Below, piece after piece: positions 51,731-61,465 of a stretch of DNA of 64,000 nt. Both the position numbers and the translations under genes were made by a program. The stretch is taken from contig NZ_JACJSG010000023.1 in NCBI RefSeq assembly GCF_014697625.1, forward strand, positions 1 through 64,000, given 5' to 3'. Source of the stretch: Anabaena azotica FACHB-119 (GTDB taxonomy: Bacteria; Cyanobacteriota; Cyanobacteriia; Cyanobacteriales; Nostocaceae). Within the stretch, counting starts at the first letter, position 1; every line of letters begins with the position of its first letter. The notes under the pieces were generated by a model. It ran no database searches and had not been told where the DNA came from. It saw nothing but the letters and a program-made list of their open reading frames with translations.

Positions 51731-54700
51731 ATGGCAACCGAACAGTTAACTAGAGAAAGCGATGAACTCGATTTAAAACAGCTATTAAAAACATTAACTG
51801 CTGTGAAAAAGGGTGATTTTTCTGCTCGGATGCCTCTTGAGCAAACAGGTCTAGCGGGTAAAATTGCGGATACGCTTAACGATATTATAGATCAGAATGA
51901 GCGAATGGCGGCAGAGCTTAAACGCATTAGTAATGTTGTAGGTAAGGAAGGGAAAATTACTGAACGCGCTTCTTTAGGAAATGTCCGCGGCTCATGGACA
52001 GAATGTGTGAATTCTGTCAATACCCTAATTACAGATTTAGTCCAGCCAACAGCAGAAACTACGCGGGTAATTCGGGCGGTGGCGAATGGGGATTTATCGC
52101 AAACGATCGCCACAGAAATTGATGGTAGACCCCTCAAGGGTGAGTTTCGCCAAACAGCTAACATTGTGAATACGATGGTGACGCGGCTGAGTTCCTTTGC
52201 GGGTGAGGTGACGCGGGTAGCTAGGGAAGTGGGGACTGAGGGGAAGTTAGGTGTCCAAGCCGAAGTTCAAGGTGTGGCGGGGACTTGGAAGGATTTGACA
52301 GATAACGTCAACTTGATGGCGGGGAACCTGACAGGACAGGTAAGAAATATTGCCGAAGTTGCAACGGCGATCGCCAACGGTGACTTATCGAAGAAAATTA
52401 CTGTGGATGTGAAAGGGGAAATTCTGGAGTTGAAAAACACCGTCAATACAATGGTGGATCAACTGAATTCCTTTGCATCAGAAGTCACCAGGGTAGCGCG
52501 GGAAGTAGGAACGGAAGGGAAGTTAGGCGTACAAGCAGAAGTCCGAGGTGTGGCGGGGACTTGGAAGGACTTGACAGATAACGTTAACTTGATGGCGGGG
52601 AACCTGACAGCACAGGTAAGAAATATTGCGGAAGTGACAACGGCGGTAGCGAATGGTGATTTGTCGAAAAAGATTACTGTGGATGTGAAGGGGGAAATTC
52701 TGGAGTTGAAAAACACCGTTAATATCATGGTGGATCAACTTAATTCCTTTGCATCAGAAGTCACCAGGGTAGCGCGGGAAGTAGGCGCAGAAGGAAAATT
52801 AGGCGGTCAAGCAGAAGTGCGAGGCGTGGCGGGGACGTGGAAAGATTTGACCGACTCTGTAAACTTCATGGCGGGGAGTTTGACAGCCCAGGTAAGAAAT
52901 ATTGCGGAAGTGACGACGGCGGTGGCGAATGGGGACTTGTCGAAGAAGATTACTGTGGATGTGAAGGGTGAAATTCTGGAGTTGAAAAACACGATTAATA
53001 CAATGGTGGATCAACTCAATTCCTTTGCATCTGAGGTGACAAGGGTAGCGCGGGAAGTGGGAACGGAAGGGAAGTTAGGCGTACAAGCAGAAGTCCGAGG
53101 CGTGGCGGGTACGTGGAAAGACTTGACGGATAATGTCAACTTGATGGCGGGGAACCTGACAGGACAGGTAAGAAATATTGCGGAAGTTGCAACTGCGATC
53201 GCCAATGGTGATTTATCGAAGAAAATTACTGTGGATGTGAAGGGTGAAATTTTCGAGTTGAAAAACACTATAAATATCATGGTGGATCAACTCAGTTCCT
53301 TTGCATCGGAAGTAACTAGGGTGGCGCGGGAAGTTGGTAGTGAAGGGAAGTTAGGTGTCCAAGCCGATGTGCGTGGTGTGGCGGGGACGTGGAAGGACTT
53401 GACCGATAGTGTGAACTTCATGGCGGGGAGTTTGACAGCCCAGGTAAGAAATATTGCCGAGGTGACGACGGCGGTAGCGACTGGTGACTTGTCGAAGAAA
53501 ATCACCGTGGATGTGAAGGGTGAAATTTTGGAGTTGAAAAACACAATTAATACAATGGTGGATCAACTCAACTCCTTTGCATCGGAAGTTACCAGGGTAG
53601 CCAGGGAGGTAGGTAGTGAAGGGAAGTTAGGTGTACAAGCAGAAGTGCGCGGCGTGGCGGGGACGTGGAAGGACTTGACGGACAGCGTGAATTTCATGGC
53701 GGGGAGTTTGACAGCCCAGGTACGGAACATCGCAGAAGTGACGACGGCGGTGGCGAATGGCGACTTGTCGAAGAAAATCACCGTGGATGTGAAGGGTGAA
53801 ATTCTGGAGTTGAAAAACACGATCAATACAATGGTGGATCAACTCAGTTCCTTTGCATCTGAGGTAACGCGGGTGGCGCGAGAGGTGGGAACTGAAGGGA
53901 AGTTAGGCGTACAAGCAGAAGTGCGCGGCGTGGCGGGGACGTGGAAAGACTTAACAGATAATGTGAACTCAATGGCGGGGAACCTCACCGACCAGGTAAG
54001 AAATATTGCGGAAGTTGCAACTGCGATCGCCAATGGTGACTTATCGAAGAAAATTACAGTACAGGTCAAAGGCGAAATATTGGAGTTGAAAAACACCATC
54101 AATATCATGGTGGATCAACTCAACTCCTTTGCATCGGAAGTTACCAGAGTGGCGCGGGAAGTAGGTAGTGAAGGGAAGTTAGGCGTACAAGCCGATGTGC
54201 GTGGTGTGGCGGGTACTTGGAAGGACTTGACCGACTCTGTTAACTTCATGGCGGGGAGTTTAACAGCCCAGGTAAGAAATATTGCGGCGGTGACGACGGC
54301 GGTGGCGAATGGCGACTTGTCGAAGAAAATTTCTGTGGATGTGAAGGGGGAAATTCTGGAGTTGAAAAACACCGTGAATACAATGGTGGATCAACTTAAT
54401 TCCTTTGCATCGGAAGTTACCAGAGTGGCGCGGGAGGTGGGAACCGAAGGGAAGTTAGGTGTACAAGCAGAAGTGCGCGGCGTGGCGGGGACGTGGAAGG
54501 ACTTAACCGATAGCGTGAACTTCATGGCGGGGAGTTTGACAGCCCAGGTCAGAAATATTGCGGAAGTGACGACGGCTGTAGCGAATGGTGACTTGTCGAA
54601 GAAAATCACCGTGGATGTGAAGGGTGAAATTCTGGAGTTGAAAAACACGATTAATACAATGGTGGATCAACTTAATTCCTTTGCATCGGAAGTGACGCGG

Positions 54701-57700
54701 GTAGCGCGGGAGGTGGGAACCGAAGGGAAGTTGGGTGTACAAGCATACGTCCGGGGCGTGGCGGGTACGTGGAAAGATTTAACCGATAATGTGAACTCAA
54801 TGGCGGGGAACCTCACAGCCCAGGTGCGGAATATTGCGGAAGTGACGAAGGCGGTGGCGAATGGGGACTTGTCGAAGAAAATCACCGTGGATGTGAAGGG
54901 TGAAATTCTCGACTTGAAGAACACTATCAATACAATGGTGGATCAACTCAGTTCCTTCGCCTCGGAAGTAACGCGGGTAGCGCGGGAGGTGGGAACCGAG
55001 GGGAAATTGGGCGGTCAAGCCTTGGTGCAAGGTGTGGCGGGGACGTGGAAGGATTTAACCGACAATGTGAACTCGATGGCGGGGAACCTCACAGCCCAAG
55101 TACGGGGTATCGCCAGAGTTGTGACGGCGGTGGCGAATGGCGACTTGAAGCGCAAACTGATGTTAGATGCTAAGGGGGAAATCGAAACCTTGGCGGAAAC
55201 CATCAATGAAATGATTGATACCCTAGCTACCTTTGCTAATCAAGTGACGACAGTGGCGCGGGAAGTGGGTATCGAAGGGAAATTAGGCGGACAAGCTAAG
55301 GTTCCAGGGGCGGCGGGGACTTGGAAAGACCTCACCGACAACGTAAACGAACTAGCAGCAACATTAACTACCCAGTTACGTGCGATCGCCGAAGTAGCCA
55401 CAGCCGTAACCAAGGGCGATTTAACCCGGTCTATCGCTGTAGCAGCCGAAGGGGAAGTAGCCATCCTCAAAGACAACATCAACCAGATGATTGCTAATCT
55501 CCGGGAAACTACCCAGAAGAACACCGAACAAGATTGGTTGAAGACCAACCTCGCCAAGTTCACCCGAATGCTGCAAGGTCAGCGCGACTTGGAAACCGTC
55601 TCCAAACTCATCCTGTCCGAACTTGCACCATTGGTAGGCGCACAACATGGTGTATTCTACTTAATGGAAGGCGCAGAACATCAAAATTACCTGAAACTCC
55701 TCAGCACCTACGCTTACCGCGAACGCAAACATCTAGCTAACCGCTTCCAATTGGGTGAAGGTTTAGTAGGACAATGTGCTTTAGAAAAAGAGCGGATTTT
55801 ATTAACAGAAGTACCCAACGATTATGTGAAAATTAGCTCTGGTTTAGGTGAATCTAGTCCCCTGAATGCAGTTGTCCTACCAGTTCTATTTGAAGGACAA
55901 GTAACAGCCGTCATTGAACTTGCATCCTTCCGCCGCTTTAGCGAAATTCACCTGACATTCTTCGACCAACTCACCGAAAGTATTGCGATCGTTCTCAACA
56001 CCATCGCCGCCTCGATGCGTACCGAAGAATTACTCAAACAATCCCAATCTTTAGCTGAAGAACTGCAAACTCAACAAAATGAACTGCGGGAAACTAACAA
56101 GCGCCTAGAACAGCAAGCCCAATCCCTCAAAGCCTCCGAAGATTTATTACGAGGACAACAAGACGAGTTACAACAAACCAACGCCGAACTAGAAGAAAAA
56201 GCAGAACTGTTAGCTTTACAGAAAAAAGAAGTAGAACGGAAGAATCGAGAAATCGAACAAGCTAGACGTTCCTTAGAAGAGAAAGCCGAACAGTTAGCCC
56301 TTTCATCTAAATATAAATCCGAGTTCCTGGCGAATATGTCCCACGAACTGCGGACACCGTTAAATAGTTTGTTAATTTTGGCGAAATTATTAACAGATAA
56401 TGTTGATGGTAATCTCACCGCCAAGCAAGTCGAATATAGCCAAACAATTTACTCGGCTGGGAATGAATTGTTGGCATTAATTAATGATATTTTGGATTTA
56501 GCCAAAATCGAATCGGGAACTATGTCCATACATACAACCCCGATGCTGTTAACAGATTTAGCTGAACAGATTGAGCGGAGTTTCGGGCAAATCGCTCATA
56601 ATAAAGGACTAGCTTTCGCGATTGAATTAGCGTCAGAGTTGCCCAAAAACATCAACACCGATGTCAAACGCTTACAACAAGTCCTGAAAAATCTCCTCTC
56701 CAACGCCTTTAAATTTACAGATAGCGGGGAAGTCCGCCTGCGAATTGAAGTAGCCAAGCATGGCTGGAGTCTCACCCAACAAAGCTTAAACCGCGCCCAA
56801 ACTGTTATCGCCTTTGCTGTCAGTGATACTGGTATTGGTATCGCCCCCGACAAACAAAAAATCATCTTTGAAGCCTTCCAGCAAGCCGACGGTACTACCA
56901 GTCGCAAATACGGCGGTACAGGCTTAGGCTTATCTATTAGTAGAGAAATTGCTCACTTATTGGGTGGGGAAATTAAACTGACTAGCACTCCAGGTCAAGG
57001 TAGCACATTTACCTTCTACCTCCCCCTACTAAATGCTGATGTAGTAGCGCCACCAGTTCCCAGCCTCTCCTCCCCAGTCCCCAGTCCCTCCTCCCCACTC
57101 ATCATTGACGATCGCGCTAATATCATCAATACATCAGCAGACAATAACATCCTGCTGATTATCGAGGATGACGTTAATTTTGCCCGAATATTGGTAGATA
57201 TGGCAAGGCAGCACGGATTCCAAGTAATTTCCGCCCAAACTGGCACATCTGGTCTGCAACTAGCTAGAGAATTTCTGCCAATGGCAATATTACTAGATAT
57301 CCGCCTCCCGGAAATGGATGGATGGACAGTCCTCGACCGCCTCAAACACGACCCCACCACCCGCCATATCCCCGTACATATTATGACCGTCGAGGAAGGG
57401 CGACAAAGGGGTTTACAATTAGGTGCGATCGCCTATTTACAAAAACCAGTCACCAGCGAAGCCATATCCGAAGCCCTAGACAAAATTAGGGGTTTCGTAG
57501 AACGCCGGGTGAAGAATCTACTAGTAGTCGAAGATGACGACCTACAACGCCAAACCATTGTCGAACTCATCGGTAATAGCGATGTCGCCACCGTAGCCGT
57601 AGGTACAGGTGCAGCCGCCCTCGCAGCCATTCGCGCCCAGCAGTTCGATTGCTTAGTCCTCGATTTAGGTCTACCCGATATGACAGGTTTTGAACTGATC

Positions 57701-58315
57701 GAACAAATTAAGCTAGAACCCAACGGCGTAAACTTACCAATTATCGTTTACACAGGTAGAGAAATCAGTAAAAATCAAGAAACAGAACTGCGACGCATGG
57801 CTGAGACAATTATAGTTAAAGATGTGCGATCGCCCGAACGTCTCCTTGATGAAACCGCCTTATTTCTCCACCGCGTCCAAGCAAACTTACCCGCACCCAA
57901 ACGCGAAATCCTCGAACAACTGCATTCCCATGATTATTCCCTAACAGGTAAAAAAGTGCTAATTGTAGACGACGATGTGCGGAACATCTTCGCCCTCACC
58001 AGTATGCTAGAACGCCATCAAATGGTGGTATTATATGCCGAAAACGGTAGAGAAGGAATTAACCTGTTAGAAACCACACCAGATATTGATGTGGTGTTAA
58101 TGGATGTGATGATGCCAGAAATGGACGGCTACGAAACCACCAGGCTAATACGCCAAAGAGAACAATTTAGGAACCTACCTATTATTGCCCTCACCGCCAA
58201 AGCTATGCAAGGCGATCGCGACCAGTGCATCGCCGCCGGCGCATCCGACTACATCGCCAAACCAGTCGATACAGAACAGTTGCTGTCTCTGTTGCGTGTT
58301 TGGTTGTATCGGTAG
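51731..58315 (+). CDS. Giant hybrid histidine kinase with tandem HAMP array, GAF and three receivers
   Basis: A 2,194-residue protein without membrane segments. Residues about 1-1250 are tandem HAMP repeats: diverged units at both ends and ten near-identical 92-residue units (203-1122; bases 52337-55096, 276-bp period, core VANGDLSKKITVDVKGEILE). A GAF domain (about 1280-1425) is followed by a coiled coil (1430-1530). HisKA has His1538 in NMSHELRTPLNS. HATPase_c shows DTGIGIAPDKQ and GGTGLGLSISR. Receivers carry phospho-acceptors Asp1856, Asp1978 and Asp2125 (LLDIRLPEMDGW, LDLGLPDMTGF, LMDVMMPEMDGY). The design resembles fungal group III osmosensing kinases. Ligand and output are unknown, and no partner gene is adjacent. 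Confidence 0.95.
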   Translation: MATEQLTRESDELDLKQLLKTLTAVKKGDFSARMPLEQTGLAGKIADTLNDIIDQNERMAAELKRISNVVGKEGKITERASLGNVRGSWTECVNSVNTLITDLVQPTAETTRVIRAVANGDLSQTIATEIDGRPLKGEFRQTANIVNTMVTRLSSFAGEVTRVAREVGTEGKLGVQAEVQGVAGTWKDLTDNVNLMAGNLTGQVRNIAEVATAIANGDLSKKITVDVKGEILELKNTVNTMVDQLNSFASEVTRVAREVGTEGKLGVQAEVRGVAGTWKDLTDNVNLMAGNLTAQVRNIAEVTTAVANGDLSKKITVDVKGEILELKNTVNIMVDQLNSFASEVTRVAREVGAEGKLGGQAEVRGVAGTWKDLTDSVNFMAGSLTAQVRNIAEVTTAVANGDLSKKITVDVKGEILELKNTINTMVDQLNSFASEVTRVAREVGTEGKLGVQAEVRGVAGTWKDLTDNVNLMAGNLTGQVRNIAEVATAIANGDLSKKITVDVKGEIFELKNTINIMVDQLSSFASEVTRVAREVGSEGKLGVQADVRGVAGTWKDLTDSVNFMAGSLTAQVRNIAEVTTAVATGDLSKKITVDVKGEILELKNTINTMVDQLNSFASEVTRVAREVGSEGKLGVQAEVRGVAGTWKDLTDSVNFMAGSLTAQVRNIAEVTTAVANGDLSKKITVDVKGEILELKNTINTMVDQLSSFASEVTRVAREVGTEGKLGVQAEVRGVAGTWKDLTDNVNSMAGNLTDQVRNIAEVATAIANGDLSKKITVQVKGEILELKNTINIMVDQLNSFASEVTRVAREVGSEGKLGVQADVRGVAGTWKDLTDSVNFMAGSLTAQVRNIAAVTTAVANGDLSKKISVDVKGEILELKNTVNTMVDQLNSFASEVTRVAREVGTEGKLGVQAEVRGVAGTWKDLTDSVNFMAGSLTAQVRNIAEVTTAVANGDLSKKITVDVKGEILELKNTINTMVDQLNSFASEVTRVAREVGTEGKLGVQAYVRGVAGTWKDLTDNVNSMAGNLTAQVRNIAEVTKAVANGDLSKKITVDVKGEILDLKNTINTMVDQLSSFASEVTRVAREVGTEGKLGGQALVQGVAGTWKDLTDNVNSMAGNLTAQVRGIARVVTAVANGDLKRKLMLDAKGEIETLAETINEMIDTLATFANQVTTVAREVGIEGKLGGQAKVPGAAGTWKDLTDNVNELAATLTTQLRAIAEVATAVTKGDLTRSIAVAAEGEVAILKDNINQMIANLRETTQKNTEQDWLKTNLAKFTRMLQGQRDLETVSKLILSELAPLVGAQHGVFYLMEGAEHQNYLKLLSTYAYRERKHLANRFQLGEGLVGQCALEKERILLTEVPNDYVKISSGLGESSPLNAVVLPVLFEGQVTAVIELASFRRFSEIHLTFFDQLTESIAIVLNTIAASMRTEELLKQSQSLAEELQTQQNELRETNKRLEQQAQSLKASEDLLRGQQDELQQTNAELEEKAELLALQKKEVERKNREIEQARRSLEEKAEQLALSSKYKSEFLANMSHELRTPLNSLLILAKLLTDNVDGNLTAKQVEYSQTIYSAGNELLALINDILDLAKIESGTMSIHTTPMLLTDLAEQIERSFGQIAHNKGLAFAIELASELPKNINTDVKRLQQVLKNLLSNAFKFTDSGEVRLRIEVAKHGWSLTQQSLNRAQTVIAFAVSDTGIGIAPDKQKIIFEAFQQADGTTSRKYGGTGLGLSISREIAHLLGGEIKLTSTPGQGSTFTFYLPLLNADVVAPPVPSLSSPVPSPSSPLIIDDRANIINTSADNNILLIIEDDVNFARILVDMARQHGFQVISAQTGTSGLQLAREFLPMAILLDIRLPEMDGWTVLDRLKHDPTTRHIPVHIMTVEEGRQRGLQLGAIAYLQKPVTSEAISEALDKIRGFVERRVKNLLVVEDDDLQRQTIVELIGNSDVATVAVGTGAAALAAIRAQQFDCLVLDLGLPDMTGFELIEQIKLEPNGVNLPIIVYTGREISKNQETELRRMAETIIVKDVRSPERLLDETALFLHRVQANLPAPKREILEQLHSHDYSLTGKKVLIVDDDVRNIFALTSMLERHQMVVLYAENGREGINLLETTPDIDVVLMDVMMPEMDGYETTRLIRQREQFRNLPIIALTAKAMQGDRDQCIAAGASDYIAKPVDTEQLLSLLRVWLYR
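52337..55096 (+). repeat. Ten tandem 276-bp HAMP-encoding units
   Basis: Units start at 52337, 52613, 52889, 53165, 53441, 53717, 53993, 54269, 54545 and 54821. Units 2, 5 and 8 in overall HAMP numbering share VATAIANGD, while the others have VTTAVA(N/T)GD or VTKAVANGD. Units 4, 7 and 10 end MAGNLT and units 5, 6, 8 and 9 end MAGSLTA. This gives an 828-bp higher-order period. Confidence 0.9.
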
Positions 58316-58395
58316 GGACTGGGGATTGGGGATTGGGGACTGGGGACTGGGGGGGCAATTAACAATTGACAATCTACCAAAAAAATGCTTATATT
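58315..58395. repeat. STRR GGGGATT/GGGGACT
   Basis: Five G-rich heptamers lie between the kinase stop and the PIN toxin gene on the opposite strand. Confidence 0.85.
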
Positions 58396-58824
58396 TTACT
58401 CTGTCCAATCCTCTAGCACCAAATCAGGAATTTGAGAGAAATCCTTTTGGTTGCGAGTAACCATCACCGCATTTGTTGAAAGAGCGATGCTTGCTATTCG
58501 CAAATCTTTCTGTAGTCTTTTTTTATTTAATTGCTGGTTTTCTCTAAGTAAACGCTGATAGCAAGTGTAGGCAGCAGTATCAAAGTTGAGTATTTTCACT
58601 GCTTTAAAATACTCTTGAGTAGTCCAGAGTTTTGTATAAAGATTTACTAAGTTTGTAGATTCAGTCCGGTCATTAATTTTGACTACCCATCCGTTAAAAA
58701 TTTCTTGGACTGTGACGATGGTGATAGCTAGATGGGGATAAACTTGAGTAACTTTAGATTTAACAGCTTGATTTCCTTGAAGTAAAAGCGAAACATGGTC
58801 GGTGTCAAGTATATAAAAACTCAT
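58396..58824 (-). CDS. vapC: PIN-domain (VapC-like) toxin
   Basis: A 142-residue PIN nuclease: MSFYILDTDHVSLLLQGNQ (first Asp), a central acidic residue region NFDTAAYTCYQRLL, DLRIASIALSTNAVMVTRNQ with Asp and the TRNxxDF motif (KDFSQIPDLVLEDW). PIN toxins cleave tRNA or other RNA and are neutralised by a cognate protein. The antitoxin gene lies 36 bases upstream on the same strand. Length is normal for VapC-type toxins. Confidence 0.88.
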   Translation of the reverse strand: MSFYILDTDHVSLLLQGNQAVKSKVTQVYPHLAITIVTVQEIFNGWVVKINDRTESTNLVNLYTKLWTTQEYFKAVKILNFDTAAYTCYQRLLRENQQLNKKRLQKDLRIASIALSTNAVMVTRNQKDFSQIPDLVLEDWTE

Positions 58825-58860
58825 CCTGCCCTTCTCAATCTGGAGCTAACCCTTAGCTTT

Positions 58861-59202
58861 TTAATCTTCCTCTACTGCGTTACGTTCTGCTCTAAGAGCA
58901 TCTGCAATTTCAGCAAAATCTGTATCATCTTTAAACACACCTGCAAATTTCATCCAGGGATTTTCTACTTCTTCTTGATGCAATTTAATTTCTACTGGAA
59001 TAATTTCTATCTTTTCAAGACGAGTTGACAAAAGCTTTTTCAATTCTTGTACAGCTTGTTCTTGGGTAGGTGCTTCAACCTGAGTGTTGGGAATTTCTAG
59101 GACAGAAGCTATAAAATTTCCTTCATTATTACGTTCTAGTAAAATATGTAACTTTAAGTTTTCAGGCTGAGGGAACGTTAAGTTCAAGAAATTCATAACC
59201 AT
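58861..59202 (-). CDS. Antitoxin of the PIN-toxin pair
   Basis: A 113-residue protein. The N-terminal 75 residues resemble a HicB-like partial RNase H fold (EGNFIASVLEIPNTQVEAPT, EQAVQELKKLLSTRLEKIEI). The C-terminus ends in an acidic helix (FKDDTDFAEIADALRAERNA) typical of antitoxins that wrap PIN toxins. It precedes the toxin by 36 bases. The pairing of a HicB-like antitoxin with a PIN toxin is less common than VapB or RHH types. Confidence 0.8.
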   Translation of the reverse strand: MVMNFLNLTFPQPENLKLHILLERNNEGNFIASVLEIPNTQVEAPTQEQAVQELKKLLSTRLEKIEIIPVEIKLHQEEVENPWMKFAGVFKDDTDFAEIADALRAERNAVEED

Positions 59203-59295
59203 ATATTTAATTAATTATTTACTCCAATACATCTAGCATACAGTGCAGAAGTATAGGACTCATACTTGATTTTTGAAATATACGTAGAAATATAC

Positions 59296-59350
59296 GTAGG
59301 GTGGGCATTGCCCACCAGATCATGGTTTTGGTGGGCAATGCCCACCCTAC
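59296..59350. repeat. 55-base near-perfect hairpin repeat
   Basis: GTAGGGTGGGCATTGCCCAC at the left is the complement of GTGGGCAATGCCCACCCTAC at the right, around AGATCATGGTTTTG. It belongs to the CCCACCCTAC family. An STRR (TGTCCAC/TAACTGT) follows at 59355-59400. Confidence 0.8.
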
Positions 59351-59397
59351 AAATACTGTCCACTGTCCACTGTCCACTGATAACTGTTAACTGTTCA

Positions 59398-61221
59398 CTA
59401 TTCACTTCCCGCCGCCACAGGCAAAAATCCCCCAGCCTGCATTTTCCACAATCTATAATAAGCACCGCCCCTGGCTAGGAGTTGGTCGTGGCTACCATCT
59501 TCGACGATGCGACCATGATCGAATACCAAAATCCGGTCTAAATGGGCAATTGTTGATAACCTGTGAGCAACTACAATCACGGTTTTGCCATTCATGACTA
59601 AATCTAACGTGTCTTGAATTGCTTTTTCGGTGATGGAATCAAGACTAGAAGTAGCTTCATCCAAAATTAGAACTGGTGCATCCTTGAGAATTACTCTGGC
59701 GATCGCAATTCGTTGTCTTTGTCCCCCAGACAGTTTAACACCACGTTCACCCACCAGAGAATTATAGCCCTCCTTCATCTGGGCGATAAAATCGTGAGCA
59801 TGAGCCTTACTGGCGGCTTTGATAACTTCCTCATCAGTTGCATCTATGCGCCCATAACGGATGTTTTCCATTAATGTGCGATGAAACAGAGATGGATCTT
59901 GAGGAATCAAGCTAATCTGGGCGTGTAAAGCATCCTGAGTCATATCACGAATATCGACCCCATCAATGAGAATTTGCCCTGATTGGGGGTCAAATATCCG
60001 TAAAATTAAATTCACAAAGGTAGATTTTCCCGAACCGGAGAAACCCACTAGTCCCACACGTTCCCCTGGTTTGATGGTAATTGACAGATTCTCAAATACT
60101 TTCTTCTCAGCAGAATAATTAAAATTAACTTGCCGAAACTCAATTTTACCCTGAGTGATAGGATGAGCGATCGCACCTTCTTTGTCAATCAACTCATGGG
60201 GTTGGACGATGACAGAGACACCATTGGCAATATTACCGATATGCTCAAAAAATTCCAGAAACCGCCGACTCAAATTCCTGGCTTCACTGATGATTAACAG
60301 TGATAAACTAGTAGCCACCACAAAGTCAGCAGTAGCAATTAACCCTTGACTCCAGAGAGAGAGCGAGTAATATAGAGTACCAATTTTCAGAATCGCGGCG
60401 GAGATGAATTGAAACCAGCGAATGCGTTCTGAATACCAGTTCGACTTCCTCACCTCTTTGAGTTCATCCCTTAACTGTTCATTCAAATAGCGACGTTCAA
60501 AACCCAGACGCGCAAACAAGCGACTACTGCTCAGATTTGTTACCGCATCGACAATGATCCCCGTCGTATGACTTCTAGCGGCTGCGGCTCTACGGGAGTA
60601 TATTCGGCAACGAGTAGCCAACCAGAAAGAAATACTAATAAACAGAACTGCCCACACACCAACGAATGCAGCCAGTGGAGGATAGGCACGATACAGTATA
60701 ATTGTGGAGACTATATAGACAATGATTACAGACATAAACTCCGTAATCAGCATTTGCATCGTCTGCGTCACACCGAGAGAGGTTTCACCGATGCGATGTG
60801 CTAACGCCCCAGCAAAACTACTACTCAAGTAACGATGGGAATGATGTTGCAGGTAGGCATACAAAGAGCGGACAATATGCTGGCGGTGGATAGGATGGAG
60901 GATAGTTTGTAAAAGTCCAGCCGATCGCCCGAATACCACTTCACCTATACTCAAAGCAGTGAACAGCATCAGGGGTTGACTGATAGTATCAAAAATCAGC
61001 TTGCTGTTACCGCTTGCGCGTGTCACACTGCGGATAATCTCACCGATCGCATAGGGTAACATAATACCACAGGTTGCGTGTAGCGCCTCCAGAATCACCA
61101 TTACTAAATACCACCAGCGAAACTGGTTAACAAAATAGCAAACAAACCTAAATGGAGTATTCGGTAAATTTGGCGCACTAGCAGCACGCTGAAATTTAGA
61201 AAGTCTGACCTTTTTTAACAT
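59398..61221 (-). CDS. ABC transporter, fused membrane and ATPase domains
   Basis: A 607-residue half-transporter of the MsbA/exporter type. Six helices span residues about 30-345. The ATPase has Walker A VGFSGSGKSTFVNLIL, signature VKLSGGQRQRIAIARV, Walker B APVLILDEATSSLDS and VIVVAHRLSTIAHLDR. It would act as a homodimer or with a partner; none is adjacent. The substrate is unknown. It lies on the same strand as the TA pair and the solute-binding protein, with repeats between. The stop is at an STRR. Confidence 0.9.
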   Translation of the reverse strand: MLKKVRLSKFQRAASAPNLPNTPFRFVCYFVNQFRWWYLVMVILEALHATCGIMLPYAIGEIIRSVTRASGNSKLIFDTISQPLMLFTALSIGEVVFGRSAGLLQTILHPIHRQHIVRSLYAYLQHHSHRYLSSSFAGALAHRIGETSLGVTQTMQMLITEFMSVIIVYIVSTIILYRAYPPLAAFVGVWAVLFISISFWLATRCRIYSRRAAAARSHTTGIIVDAVTNLSSSRLFARLGFERRYLNEQLRDELKEVRKSNWYSERIRWFQFISAAILKIGTLYYSLSLWSQGLIATADFVVATSLSLLIISEARNLSRRFLEFFEHIGNIANGVSVIVQPHELIDKEGAIAHPITQGKIEFRQVNFNYSAEKKVFENLSITIKPGERVGLVGFSGSGKSTFVNLILRIFDPQSGQILIDGVDIRDMTQDALHAQISLIPQDPSLFHRTLMENIRYGRIDATDEEVIKAASKAHAHDFIAQMKEGYNSLVGERGVKLSGGQRQRIAIARVILKDAPVLILDEATSSLDSITEKAIQDTLDLVMNGKTVIVVAHRLSTIAHLDRILVFDHGRIVEDGSHDQLLARGGAYYRLWKMQAGGFLPVAAGSE

Positions 61222-61465
61222 GAAAATCGTTTGTTCTAGTAGTAACTTTTTGCTGTTATGGCAAACAAAAATAGACGGCTAAATTAGCCGCCCCATAGCG
61301 TTAAAAATCCTCGTCGCGACTCGTGCAAAATTGCTCCAATCTTTCTTTTACTGAAAGAATTACGCATCACTTAGACCTAAGCCTCGTCGTAGGCTATTAC
61401 GAATTGCATATTAGTTAACAGTATGGCGCTGCACTGACCTGATAACTGATAACTGATAACTGAAT
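61222..61465. repeat. Gap with TAACTGA STRR
   Basis: It contains the pieces GGCGCTGCACTGACC and four TAACTGA units (61441-61463). No gene is seen. Confidence 0.7.

Noticed and set aside
52459..54930. Series of 85-90-codon antisense frames inside the kinase
   Set aside because: They recur once per 276-bp HAMP unit and are by-products of the repeat.
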